Shown: positions 47,846 through 56,205 of the stretch, piece by piece | Numbering within the stretch: the first letter of the stretch is position 1 | How the letters are laid out: each line of letters begins with the position of its first letter | Assembly: GCA_035649495.1 (NCBI GenBank) | Contig: DASRJL010000036.1 | Location: 13,413 to 77,412 of the forward strand | Direction: 5' to 3' | Source of the DNA: SG8-41 sp035649495 | GTDB lineage: Bacteria > Pseudomonadota > Gammaproteobacteria > Burkholderiales > SG8-41 | DNA length: 64,000 bases | Program-made: the position numbers and the translations under genes | Notes under the pieces: generated by a model | Seen by the model: the letters and a program-made list of their open reading frames with translations, nothing else | Databases searched by the model: none | Told to the model about the DNA's origin: nothing

Positions 47846-48865
47846 TCATCCGCCCGGCGCGCCCTGGGTGTTGACGTAGAGCGAATACACGGACGTGCTC
47901 GCGGCCATGAACAGCCGGTTGCGATAGCGGCCGCCGAAGCACAGGTTGGCGCACCGCTCGGGCAGATCGATGCGCCCGATCAGCGTGCCCTGCTGGTTGA
48001 AAATCGCCACGCCGTCCAGCCCTTCCTTGCCCATGCCCCAGCCACACCACAGATTGCCGTCGACGTCGCAGCGAAATCCATCCGGCGTTCCGCCGGGCTC
48101 GGCGGTTATCAACGTGCGCCTCCCCGAGAGCCGCGTGCCCTTGTCGATCACAGCGAACGAATGGATCTCGCGGGGCGTCGCGCTCGCCACGACGATGTAC
48201 AGCTTCGATTCGTCCGGCGAAAAGCACAGTCCGTTCGGCCGGCCGACTTCCCCGGTGGCGACGGCGATCCTGCCGGTCTGGCCGTCAACACGATAGACGT
48301 TGGTCGGCAGCTCGGGCTTGGCAACGTGGCCTTCGTAGTTCCCGAGGATGCCGAATGGCGGATCGGTGAACCAGATCGAGCCATCGGACTTGCAAACGAT
48401 GTCGTTCGGGGAGTTGAGGGGCTTGCCGTCGAAGCGGTCGGCAATCACCGTGATCGAGCCGTCGTACTCGGTGCGCGTCACCCGCCGCGTGTCGTGCTCG
48501 CACGTGAGCAGCCGCCCCTGCCGGTCACGCGTGTTGCCGTTCGCGTTGTTCGAAGGCCCGCGGAACACGCTCACCCGACCGGTCTCCTCGTCCCACTTCA
48601 TGATGCGGTTGTTCGGGATATCGCTCCACAGCAGGTAGCGGCCGTCGCCGAACCAGACCGGCCCTTCGCACCAGCGCATGCCCGATGCGATCCGCTCGAC
48701 TTTCGTTTGCGAGATCCGGTATCGGGCAAAGCTCGGATCGATGATCTTGATGGACGGATCGGGATAGCGCTCGCTCGGCTGCCATTGCGCGAGGGCCCGC
48801 GGCGCGGCTGACATGGCCGCCGCGGCGGCGCCCGCCGCCAGAAACATGCGTCTGCTCGATTCCAT
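47846..48865 (-). CDS. SMP-30/gluconolactonase-family exported protein
   Basis: A 339-aa protein starting at the ATG at 48865 after AGGGAGACC, with a Tat-type signal (SSRRMFLAAGAAAAAMSAAPRALA). The six-bladed propeller then follows: SGMRWCEGPVWFGDGRYLLWSDIPNNRIMKWD (metal Glu), LLTCEHDTRRVTR, LNSPNDIVCKSDGSIWFTDPPFG (Asn/Asp ligands), and GRPNGLCFSPDESKLYIV. The family hydrolyses lactones such as gluconolactone with a divalent metal. The frame is open to 48952, but the added residues are the translation of a GGATGAAGGATGA repeat and should be left out. Confidence 0.85.
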   Translation of the reverse strand: MESSRRMFLAAGAAAAAMSAAPRALAQWQPSERYPDPSIKIIDPSFARYRISQTKVERIASGMRWCEGPVWFGDGRYLLWSDIPNNRIMKWDEETGRVSVFRGPSNNANGNTRDRQGRLLTCEHDTRRVTRTEYDGSITVIADRFDGKPLNSPNDIVCKSDGSIWFTDPPFGILGNYEGHVAKPELPTNVYRVDGQTGRIAVATGEVGRPNGLCFSPDESKLYIVVASATPREIHSFAVIDKGTRLSGRRTLITAEPGGTPDGFRCDVDGNLWCGWGMGKEGLDGVAIFNQQGTLIGRIDLPERCANLCFGGRYRNRLFMAASTSVYSLYVNTQGAPGG

Positions 48866-49216
48866 GATGGTCTCCCTGATTTTCGCTGAAACGTGGAACG
48901 TGGACGGATGAAGGATGACCCGAGGTGAATCTGCGCTGACACGCAGATTCAAAAAGGATGAAGGCGGAGGGATGAAGGATGACCCGGTTAATGTAGCAGC
49001 TTGAAAAAACAGGTCATCCTTCCACGTTCATCCTTCATCCTTCGCGGCGTAGCCGCACTAGTCATCCTGCCATTCCGCCACCCGGCCGCTGCTCGCGCTT
49101 CCACCGCTGACGCCTGACCGCTGACGGGTTTTGGCACGCCTGACCGCTGACGCCTGACCCCTGACGGGTCTTGGCACGCCTGACCGCTGACGCCTGACCC
49201 CTGACCGCCGCATGCG
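48866..49216. repeat. Repeat-filled spacer (GGATGAAG and CTGACGC families)
   Basis: No gene. Bases 48892-48921 and 48956-48987 are AACGTGGA/GGATGAAGGATGAC repeats; 49011-49045 is an inverted copy. 49065-49105 carries CCGCCACCCGGCCGCTGCTCGCGCTTCC, part of the composite cassette. 49105-49207 is a TGAC array in which a 40-bp unit beginning TTGGCACGCCTGACCGCTGA is repeated in tandem. The same long unit (with small changes) forms the 43-bp array at 63881-64000. Confidence 0.75.
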
Positions 49217-49975
49217 TTACATATACCTCCCCCCGCCGCACAGGACGCGGTCGCCGGTCACGTACGATGACTGTTCCGACGCGAGAAAGACCGCCACGTT
49301 CGCGACCTCCTGCGGCTTGCCGGGACGCTTCAGCGGTATCGACGCGATGTCCTCCGCGGAGTACCCGCTATGTCCCCCATACCACTCCGGGTTCGCCCGC
49401 ACGTTCTCGATCGTCATCAGCGCGATCAAATTGGCGCGCACGTTGTATGGACCGAGCTCCAGGGCGAGCGCCTTGATGAGGCCGAACAGGCCGTGCTTGG
49501 ATGAGATCACGTGCGCGCGCTGCGACTGCGACGTGACGGAGGCCTGGCCGCCGAGCGCGATGATGCTCCCCGTCTTGCGCTTCATCATCGACGGCACGAC
49601 GGCCTTGGCGAGGTAGAAGAGCGAGTTCAAGTTGACGGCGAAGGTCTTGTCCCACTCCTCGTAGCTGATCTGCCAGAAGTCCTGGTGGGCGCGCCGGCCG
49701 GCGCAGTGCATGAGCACGTCGATCTGGCCGAAGCGGTCGAGTCCCTGCTGCACCAGCCGCTCGACCTGCTGGTGATCGCTGACATCGCCCATGACCGGCA
49801 GCACTTTCGCGCCGAGCTTTTCGCACTCTGTCACCACCTCGGAGAGCGAGTCCTTCTTTTCCCGTGCGACGAGTATCAGGTCCGCGCCTTCCCGGGCGAA
49901 CGCGATCGAGATGGCCTTGCCGTTGTTGCGCCCCGCGCCCGCGACCAGCGCCGTCTTGCCTGTCAGTTGTCCCAT
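49217..49975 (-). CDS. SDR-family protein lacking the catalytic Tyr
   Basis: A 252-aa SDR-fold protein: KTALVAGAGRNNGKAISIAFAREG (an unusual GAGRNNG cofactor loop), MHCAGRRAH, then IIALGGQASVTSQSQRAHVISSKHGLFG. The catalytic Ser position is Gly, and the Tyr of Tyr-x3-Lys is Val (V-I-S-S-K), though Lys is kept. The C-terminus is typical (SIPLKRPGKPQEVANVAVFLASEQSSYVTGDRVLCGGG). It therefore cannot work by the standard SDR mechanism; a carrier, lyase-like or regulatory role is possible. GGGGAAT lies before the ATG at 49975. Confidence 0.8.
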   Translation of the reverse strand: MGQLTGKTALVAGAGRNNGKAISIAFAREGADLILVAREKKDSLSEVVTECEKLGAKVLPVMGDVSDHQQVERLVQQGLDRFGQIDVLMHCAGRRAHQDFWQISYEEWDKTFAVNLNSLFYLAKAVVPSMMKRKTGSIIALGGQASVTSQSQRAHVISSKHGLFGLIKALALELGPYNVRANLIALMTIENVRANPEWYGGHSGYSAEDIASIPLKRPGKPQEVANVAVFLASEQSSYVTGDRVLCGGGRYM

Positions 49976-50740
49976 GAGATTCCCCTGTCAAGAATGAATG
50001 GGGTCAGTGTATGACAGACCACGGTCGGCCGTCCGGCGCCTGCAAGACACTCCCCTCCTGCAAATAGGAGGGGTGGCGCGCGTACGCTCGCCGGGGTGGT
50101 CAAGACAGTGGGAACCCATCGCGCTGGAACCTGCTCGCTGCTGACCGGGTCCTGTCGGCATGAAACCTTCCCCTCCTGCAAATAGGAGGGGTGGACGCGA
50201 AGCGGCCGGGGTGGTCAGGTTAGCGGAACGAGACCGTGCTGCCTCGCAGCTGACCGGGTCCTGTCGGCATGTCCAGCCTCCTGGATCCGATTCTCCCGCA
50301 CTGATTGATCATAGATCCGGACCTGTCTCGGCATCAGACGCGCGTGCGACGGGGCGATGAGGGAGGGCTACTTAGACGGAATCGCGACGCGATGTGATCG
50401 ATGCCGGCGGCGTGCTTCGGCAGCCAGATCGCCCCGTCCCTCCGGGTTGCGGCCATGACGGTCGTCTGCTGCGTTACCCTCCTTGACCATATCGACATAT
50501 GGCCTTCGTCGGGCGCCTTGCATACGGTCCGTCCTGACCACAACGCATCACGCGCCCGAAACCGAGACAGATCCTCGCCATCCTCGTTTTCTTGAGACTG
50601 ACCCAGTACCGGAGAACCGGCCCACTCATCTGGCCATCCCGCCACCCGGCCGCTGTTCGGGCTTCCACGCCTGACCGCTGACGCCTGACCCCTGACGGGT
50701 TCTCGCCGGAACTTGCGAGGCGGATCATGGCCGAACCAGC
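49976..50740. repeat. Composite intergenic cassette with two tandem hairpin elements
   Basis: 765 bp without a credible gene. It holds two GGGGTGGT hairpin elements in direct order (50052-50100 and 50170-50220). Each is followed by a TGCTGACCGGGTCCTGTCGGCATG-type block (about 50140 and 50252). Then come TCCAGCCTCCTGGATCCGATTCTC (50276), a unique stretch (50340-50560), GAGACTGACCCAGTACCGGAGAA (50597), CCGCCACCCGGCCGCTG (50640) and a TGAC array (50667-50700). The order matches 53.4-53.8 kb. The unique stretch encodes nothing recognisable. Confidence 0.75.
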
Positions 50741-51259
50741 ATGGCAATACCTCGCAGATACCCGGCCGACGGCTTTGGCGAATTCCAAGGGCGGGACTCC
50801 GAGAGCGTGGCGGATACCCGGCGGAAGCTCGGCCAGCTCGCATGGCTGCTCGACAGCTCGATTCCGATCCCGGGTACGCGCTTCACTATCGGGCTGGACG
50901 CGCTGATCGGGCTCTTCCCGTTTATCGGTGACCTCGTCGGCGTCGCGTTGTCGAGCTACATCCTCTCGGAAGCATCGCGCATCGGGGTACCCAGGAGCGT
51001 GCTCCTGCGCATGGCGTTCAACGTGGCGCTGGAGGGCCTGGTCGGAATGGTTCCGCTGGCGGGCGACGTGTTCGACGCTGCGTTCAAAGCCAATCAGCGG
51101 AACGTTCGCCTGCTCGAAGCCTGGCTGGATCAGCCCCGAAAGACCGAGCGCTCCACGCGGGCCTTCGGCGCTGCCCTTCTCCTGGCGTGCATCGGTTTCC
51201 TGGTGCTGCTTGGCGCCGGCAGCTATTTCCTGATTCGCCTGATCCTCGACAATCTTTGA
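50741..51259 (+). CDS. DUF4112-family membrane protein
   Basis: A 172-aa protein. After a polar N-terminus comes the DUF4112 core LGQLAWLLDSSIPIPGTRFTIGLDALIGLFPFIGDLVGVALSSYILSEASRIGVPRSVLLRMAFNVALEGLVGMVPLAGDVFDAAFKANQRN. It contains the paired IGD/AGD turns between helices that mark this family, and a final helix (ALLLACIGFLVLLGAGSYFLI) follows. The function is unknown. No strong ribosome binding site is visible before the ATG at 50741; later starts are possible. Confidence 0.82.
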   Translation: MAIPRRYPADGFGEFQGRDSESVADTRRKLGQLAWLLDSSIPIPGTRFTIGLDALIGLFPFIGDLVGVALSSYILSEASRIGVPRSVLLRMAFNVALEGLVGMVPLAGDVFDAAFKANQRNVRLLEAWLDQPRKTERSTRAFGAALLLACIGFLVLLGAGSYFLIRLILDNL

Positions 51260-51349
51260 GCGGGCAAAGCGCGAGCCTGGTCCTGCGCGAGCGCTCGTGA
51301 AATCGTTGTCGTCGACCAGAGCAACGTTACGAATTGAGCTGCACCGTGA

Positions 51350-53008
51350 TCAAGCGCGCGCGATATCTTTCCAGAGCAGGCGCGCCTCGCGGCCGTAATC
51401 CTTCGCGACGCTGCACTCGCGATTGAAGATCATCGTCGAGCGCTCGGCGAGCGTATACGCGGGCCAGCGCGGGATAGCCGCGTTGTCCGGCCGCCCGGTG
51501 CGCGCGAAGGTCGCCCAGGTCGCGCACATCCGGCGCGAGAGCTCGTGTGCCACCGGCCCCCGGTCGGTCGCGTTGACGGCGTCGATCGTATTGAAGACGA
51601 ACGGCACGTCGAGCGCGTGGTAAGCCTTCAACTTGCCGTCGAATATCGGCGTCTCCCAGTCGAAAGAGTACATCCAGACGGGCGCGCGGCCCTGCGCAAC
51701 CTTGCGCTCGGCGAGCAGGAGCGAGCGGATGCGGAAGTTCGAGTCGGTCAGGGTCGAGATGAGCCGATCCGAAGGGCTGGCGCCCGGGTAGAGGCTGCGA
51801 TAGAGCTCGACCACGCGGTCGGTCGCGGGCCCGGCCACCGGCGCGATCTGAGCACGCATCTCGTCTTCTGTCAGCGCGCGGCCCCAGACCTTGTCGTTCG
51901 GAGCGAGGTAGATGGCCATCTCGTCCTTCACGTTGCCGACCAGCACCGGGATATTGGCCGAGACATCGGTAGCGGCCGGATCGAACGGGTGGCCGGGCAG
52001 CGTCGTCCCATCCACCACCGGTCCGAAATCGTACCGATCGAACAGCGGTTGGTCCGTCGGCCCCACCATCTTCCGTGCCGGTCCGACGGCGGAGATCAGC
52101 TGCTTGAACGGCATCGTCTGCAGATCGCCGAGTTGCGCGCGCGTGAGGCCGAGTTCCATGAGAACGGCCTCGGCCAGCTTGCCGGCACGCTCGCGGGAGG
52201 TAAGGCGAACGGCAGCGCCGCTCATGACGATGGCGCGATGGAAGAGGCCGCGCGCTGCCGGCGTCGCCAGGAGTGTGCTCACCTTTCCGCCGCCCCCCGA
52301 CTGGCCGAAGATCGTGACGTTGCGAGGATCGCCGCCGAAGCGCTCCACGTTGTCCCGCACCCACTGCAGCGCCGCGACCATGTCGAGCGTGCCGGCATTG
52401 CCCGACTGGGCGAAATCCGCTCCGCCCAGGTCCGCCAGGTGCAGGTGGCCCAGGATGTTGAGGCGCTGGTTTACGGTCACGACAACGACGTCGTGCTGCG
52501 TGGCAAGACTGGTGCCGTCGAGCCGGGGCGTGTTGGAGGAGCTGTAGCTGAACCCGCCGCCGTGGTACCAGACCATGACCGGGCGCTTGCCGCCGTCGTT
52601 CAAGCCGCGCGTCCAGACGTTGAGCGTCAGGCAATCCTCGCTTTCGGCAAGCCGGTCCGGGGCGCCCGACAGCCCGGTCAACTCTGGCCGCTGCCGCCAG
52701 CCGGGCGGCAACTGCGGTGCGCGGCCCGCCCAGTCGGCGGCGCTGCGCACGTCCACCCAGGGCTGCGGCTTCTGCGGCGGCATGAACCGGTTGCGCCCTC
52801 CCGTCGGCGCGCCGTAAGGCACGCCTTTGAAGGCATGCACGCCGCCGGTAGTAACGCCGGCAATCTTGCCTGCGGTCGTTTCAGCGACCGGCCCATCGGC
52901 CGCGAAGACGGTGGTGCTGCGGAGCATGGGGAGCAGCATGGCCGCTCCGGCTGCGCTGGAAGCTCGCGCGAGGAAGGTACGTCTATGCTCGACCTTGCGT
53001 GATTTCAT
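51350..53008 (-). CDS. Type B carboxylesterase-family protein, exported
   Basis: A 552-aa protein from the ATG at 53008, with an Arg-Arg-containing signal (HRRTFLARASSAAGAAMLLPML). Type B esterase blocks follow: AFKGVPYGAPTGG, SEDCLTLNVWT, VMVWYHGGGFSYSS (oxyanion hole), VTIFGQSGGGGKVSTLL (nucleophile Ser in GQSGG), and VMYSFDWETPIFDG. Near the C-terminus, AYHALDVPFVF supplies the His. These enzymes hydrolyse carboxylic esters, substrate broad. Frame open to 53062 without support. Transcribed towards the DUF4112 gene. Confidence 0.87.
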   Translation of the reverse strand: MKSRKVEHRRTFLARASSAAGAAMLLPMLRSTTVFAADGPVAETTAGKIAGVTTGGVHAFKGVPYGAPTGGRNRFMPPQKPQPWVDVRSAADWAGRAPQLPPGWRQRPELTGLSGAPDRLAESEDCLTLNVWTRGLNDGGKRPVMVWYHGGGFSYSSSNTPRLDGTSLATQHDVVVVTVNQRLNILGHLHLADLGGADFAQSGNAGTLDMVAALQWVRDNVERFGGDPRNVTIFGQSGGGGKVSTLLATPAARGLFHRAIVMSGAAVRLTSRERAGKLAEAVLMELGLTRAQLGDLQTMPFKQLISAVGPARKMVGPTDQPLFDRYDFGPVVDGTTLPGHPFDPAATDVSANIPVLVGNVKDEMAIYLAPNDKVWGRALTEDEMRAQIAPVAGPATDRVVELYRSLYPGASPSDRLISTLTDSNFRIRSLLLAERKVAQGRAPVWMYSFDWETPIFDGKLKAYHALDVPFVFNTIDAVNATDRGPVAHELSRRMCATWATFARTGRPDNAAIPRWPAYTLAERSTMIFNRECSVAKDYGREARLLWKDIARA

Positions 53009-53856
53009 GACCGTTCCCCTTCTGGCTTGGCTCATTCGAGCGGCATTCTTGATGATACGCAACCCAAAACATCAAGGGAATAATCGGGAAGGCCCGCGCG
53101 GCCGGCGCCGTGCCGGCCTGAACGTGGAACGTGGAAGGATGAAGGATGACCCGACGTGAAGCTCCGCAGGCGTGCAGCTTCACCAAGGATGAAGGCGGAA
53201 GGATGAAGGATGACCCGCTTGGTGTGAATTGGAAGGACCAGGTCATCCTTCCACGTTCATTCCTCATCCTTAGCCGCGTCAGCGGTAGGTCATCCTTCCA
53301 CTGCCCGCCGCGCTGCATCGCGTCGGGCGTTCGCGGGTTTGGAAGTGCGCAGGCACCTCCCTCGGGCCCCTCGCGTGCTTCGCGGCTCTCCCCCGCTCAC
53401 TCCTTCATCCTTTGCAGCGTAGCAGCTGGCCGGGTCCTGTCGGCATGAAACCTTCGCCTCCTGCAAATAGGAGGGGTGGACGCGAAGCGGCCGGGGTGGT
53501 CAGGTTAGCGGAACGAAACCGTGCTGCCTTGCAGCTGACCGGGTCCTGTCGGCATGTCCAGCCTCCTGGATCCGATTCTCCCGCACTGATTGATCATAGA
53601 TTTGGCCGTCTTCGTTTTCTTGAGACTGACCCAGTACTGGAGAACCGGCCCACTCATCTGGCCATCCCGCCACCCGGCCGCTGCTCGGCTTCCGCACCTG
53701 ACGCTGACGCGTGACCGCTGGGAGGTCTTGACCCGCCTGACCCCTGACGCCTGACCCCTGACGGGGGGTTAAGTGTCCCACTAAGACCGCCCCCACCGCC
53801 CGCCCTGATCTGCTGACGCTAGTCAGCAACTGAGCCTGGCGAGAAATAGTCGACCT
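53009..53856. repeat. Repeat block: GGATGAAGG, 128-bp element copy 2 and composite cassette
   Basis: 848 bp with no credible gene. In order: GAACGTGGAAGGATGAAGGATGAC repeats (53121-53155, 53186-53213), an inverted copy (53241-53275), the 128-bp element in minus orientation (53287-53412), CAGCTGGCCGGGTCCTGTCGG (53421), a hairpin/GGGGTGGT element (53456-53506), a second CAGCTGACCGGGTCCTGTC (53531), TCCAGCCTCCTGGATCCG, GAGACTGACCCAGTACTGGAG (53622), CCACCCGGCCGCTGCTCGG, a TGAC array (53695-53766), and GTTAAGTGTCCCACTAAGACC with CCGCCCCCACCGCCCGCCC ending near 53820. It is the most complete example of the modular order. Confidence 0.8.
53287..53412 (-). repeat. 128-bp dispersed element, copy 2
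   Basis: Inverted relative to 33615-33743. It carries the internal hairpin with one arm changed (GGAAGTGC-GCAG-GCACCTCC, a G-U pair in RNA). It directly abuts the composite cassette, being followed by GCAGCGTAGCAGCTGGCC. Confidence 0.8.
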
Positions 53857-54183
53857 TCAGAACTTTTCTCCCGCCATCACGTACGCCCACAGCGCCTCGA
53901 TCTCCTCGGGCTTCAGTTGCCCGCGCCAGGGCGGCATCTGATTCTTGCCGTTGGTGACGGAATTGATGAAGCGCGAGCGCTCGTCGGGCGGGAATTTCCT
54001 GAGGTCGAACAGATCCGGGTTCTCCATGCGCTCGCCGTGGCAAGGGGTGCAGAAAATGGCGAAGGTCGCGGCGCCCCGCTTGATCTGCTCGGGAGAGAAC
54101 GTCTCCACCCCCGGGCTCTGAGCGACTACGCTCGCGCAGGCTACCACCAGGCCCGCGCCGAAGATGGCGCATCGGTGCTTCAT
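53857..54183 (-). CDS. Periplasmic c-type cytochrome
   Basis: A 108-aa monoheme cytochrome with a signal peptide (MKHRCAIFGAGLVVACASVVAQ), the heme-binding Cys45-x2-Cys48-His49 (CTPCH), and a distal Met in GKNQMPPW. The C-terminal helix is KPEEIEALWAYVMAGEKF. It starts 16 bp after the PQQ dehydrogenase stop codon and is surely co-transcribed with it, so it is the probable electron acceptor. GAAGCATCGG at its start lies in the dehydrogenase 3' end region. Confidence 0.88.
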   Translation of the reverse strand: MKHRCAIFGAGLVVACASVVAQSPGVETFSPEQIKRGAATFAIFCTPCHGERMENPDLFDLRKFPPDERSRFINSVTNGKNQMPPWRGQLKPEEIEALWAYVMAGEKF

Positions 54184-54199
54184 CCGGTCGCCGCGGCGT

Positions 54200-55864
54200 T
54201 CAGGGCATCAGCGCGAATGTCCAGATCGAGCCGCCGAGGGGCACCGTGTTGCCGACCATGGCGCGCGCCTGGTTGCCGCCCAGCCCCGAGGCAATGGTCA
54301 CGTACTGCCGGCCCTTGTGGGTGTAGGTGATGGGCGCGGCGTTGACGCCTGAGCCGGTCTGGAATTCCCACAGGGTCTTGCCGGTCGCCTCGTCGAGCGC
54401 GATGACCTTGCCGTCGACAGTGCCGGTGAATATCAACCCGCCATCGGTGACCAGCATACCCGCGGACTGGGCCCGCTCGACGAGCGGGATCTCCCACTTC
54501 TTCTTGCCGCTGATCGGGTCCATGGCGAAATGATGGCCCACGACCTCGCCGGGCTGGATCTCGTAGCGCCGGGTCGTCACGCCGGTCGAGCGCGCGCCAA
54601 TGATCTGCTTGGCGACCGGCGGCGCGATCTTGACGATGCGCGGCAACTGCCAGCTGCTGCCGTAGATGAGGCCGGTGCCGGGGTTGTAGGCGACCGGCTG
54701 GGCGTTGACGCCGCGCTGGGGATAGATCGAAACCTCTTCGCCTTGCACCATGCGGTCGTAGAGCTCAGTCAGCACCGGCCGCCCGGTCTTCAAGTCGACG
54801 TGCGTCGCCCAATTCACCTTCGTGAACGGGTGCGCGGCGATCAGCTTGCCGTTGACGCGGTCTATCGTGTACATGAAGCCGTTCTTGTTTACCTGGAACA
54901 GCACCTTGCGCGGCTGGCCGTCGAGCATGATGTCGGCGAGGATGGGTTCATCGGTGCCGTCCACGTCGTAGGCGTCGTTCGGCGTGTATTGGTAGTGCCA
55001 CACCAGCTCGCCGGTTTTCGGACGGAACGCGAGAAGACTGCTTGCGTAGAGGCTGTCCATCCCGCCGCGGTTCTGCGGCGCCCAGGGCTCCGCGTTGCCG
55101 GTGCCCCAGTAGACGAGATCGAGCTCCGGATCGTAGGCGCCCGTGCGCCACGTCGGCGCGCCGCCGTAGAGGTAGGCATCGCTGTCCTTGGGCCAGGTCT
55201 CGGAACCCGGCTCACCGGGCGCGGGGATGGTGTAGAGGCGCCACAGCTTCTTGCCCGTTTCCGGGTCCCAGCCGTCGAGGAAGCCGCGCGTGGTGAACTC
55301 GCCGCCGGCCATGCCGGTGATGAGCACGCCGTTCGCGATGAGCGGTGCGCTGGTGGCGGTGTAGCCTTCCTTGAACTCGGCGAACTTGTGCTTCCACAAC
55401 TGCTTGCCGGTCTTCATGTCGAGCGCCAGCACGTGCGCGTCGAGCGTAATGCGATATACCTTGCCGTTGTAGATCGTCGCGGTGCCACGGCTCAGCACGC
55501 CGCAGCAGGCCTGCGCCGCGGCTTCCGGCGCCCATTCGGCGGGCGTGCGCCAGATCTGCCGGCCGGTGGCGACGTCGATCGCGAACGTCCACTTGGCGTT
55601 GATCGCATACATCACGCCGTTGTAGATGGTGGGCTGCGCGGTCTCGCCATAGTCGTTCATCATGCTGATGCTCCAGATCGGAACGAGCCGTCTGACGTTC
55701 GACTTGTTGATCTGACGGAGCGGGCTGTGGTTCTTGAGGTCGTAGCCCATGCCCTGAGTGGTCACGTTCTCCGTGTTACGGCTCTTGTTGATGAGCTCTT
55801 CCGCCGTCTGCGCGTAGCCCCACGCGCACCACGCGCACAACCATGCCGCCAACATTGCTCTCAT
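54200..55864 (-). CDS. PQQ-dependent alcohol dehydrogenase, lanthanide-type signature
   Basis: A 554-aa quinoprotein propeller with a signal peptide (to about residue 19). The vicinal disulfide Cys120-Cys121 (AQACCGV) sits over PQQ, and tryptophan-docking repeats are visible (MKTGKQLWKH, PKTGELVWHY, EATGKTLWEF). The active-site stretch is YTPNDAYDVDGTDEP: catalytic Asp300 followed two residues later by Asp302. The second Asp is the feature that separates lanthanide-dependent (XoxF/ExaF/PedH-type) enzymes from calcium-dependent ones, which have Ala, Ser or Thr there. It is paired with a cytochrome c gene. Alcohol range unknown. Confidence 0.85.
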   Translation of the reverse strand: MRAMLAAWLCAWCAWGYAQTAEELINKSRNTENVTTQGMGYDLKNHSPLRQINKSNVRRLVPIWSISMMNDYGETAQPTIYNGVMYAINAKWTFAIDVATGRQIWRTPAEWAPEAAAQACCGVLSRGTATIYNGKVYRITLDAHVLALDMKTGKQLWKHKFAEFKEGYTATSAPLIANGVLITGMAGGEFTTRGFLDGWDPETGKKLWRLYTIPAPGEPGSETWPKDSDAYLYGGAPTWRTGAYDPELDLVYWGTGNAEPWAPQNRGGMDSLYASSLLAFRPKTGELVWHYQYTPNDAYDVDGTDEPILADIMLDGQPRKVLFQVNKNGFMYTIDRVNGKLIAAHPFTKVNWATHVDLKTGRPVLTELYDRMVQGEEVSIYPQRGVNAQPVAYNPGTGLIYGSSWQLPRIVKIAPPVAKQIIGARSTGVTTRRYEIQPGEVVGHHFAMDPISGKKKWEIPLVERAQSAGMLVTDGGLIFTGTVDGKVIALDEATGKTLWEFQTGSGVNAAPITYTHKGRQYVTIASGLGGNQARAMVGNTVPLGGSIWTFALMP

Positions 55865-56205
55865 GGTTCCCCTTTGTTCCAGACTGTGAGATTGCGGGCG
55901 CCAGCTACAGCAAACAATAGCAAAATCGGCCGTGCACCTGAAGGAGGAAGGAGGAAGGAGGAACGAAAAACCAGGTCATCCTTCCACTGCCCGCCGCGCT
56001 GCATCGCGTCGGGCGTTCGCGGGCTCGGAAGTGCGCAGGCACTTCCCTCGGGCCCCTCGCGTGCTTCGCGGCTCTCCCCCGCTCACTCCTTCATCCTTTT
56101 CGGCGTAGCCGCGGCGCATTGGTTATGCACCCATCCCGTTTGCGCCCGAAAGCCGCAACGGCGATACTCGACATGTCGGTGCAAGGTCCAACGAGAGGAT
56201 CAGGC
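55865..56205. repeat. Spacer containing the 128-bp element copy 3
   Basis: No gene. Bases 55938-55963 are GGAGGAAGGAGGAAGGAGGAAC (8-bp purine repeat). Bases 55973-56100 are the 128-bp element in minus orientation with an intact GGAAGTGC-GCAG-GCACTTCC hairpin. It is followed by TCGGCGTAGCCGCGG, a tail similar to that after copy 2 and after the inverted GGATGAAGG repeat at 49.05 kb. Confidence 0.78.

Noticed and set aside
48866..48952. N-terminal extension of the SMP-30 protein (RVILHPSTFH...)
   Set aside because: This is the translation of the GGATGAAGG repeat; the Tat-type signal begins at the ATG at 48865 with a good ribosome binding site.
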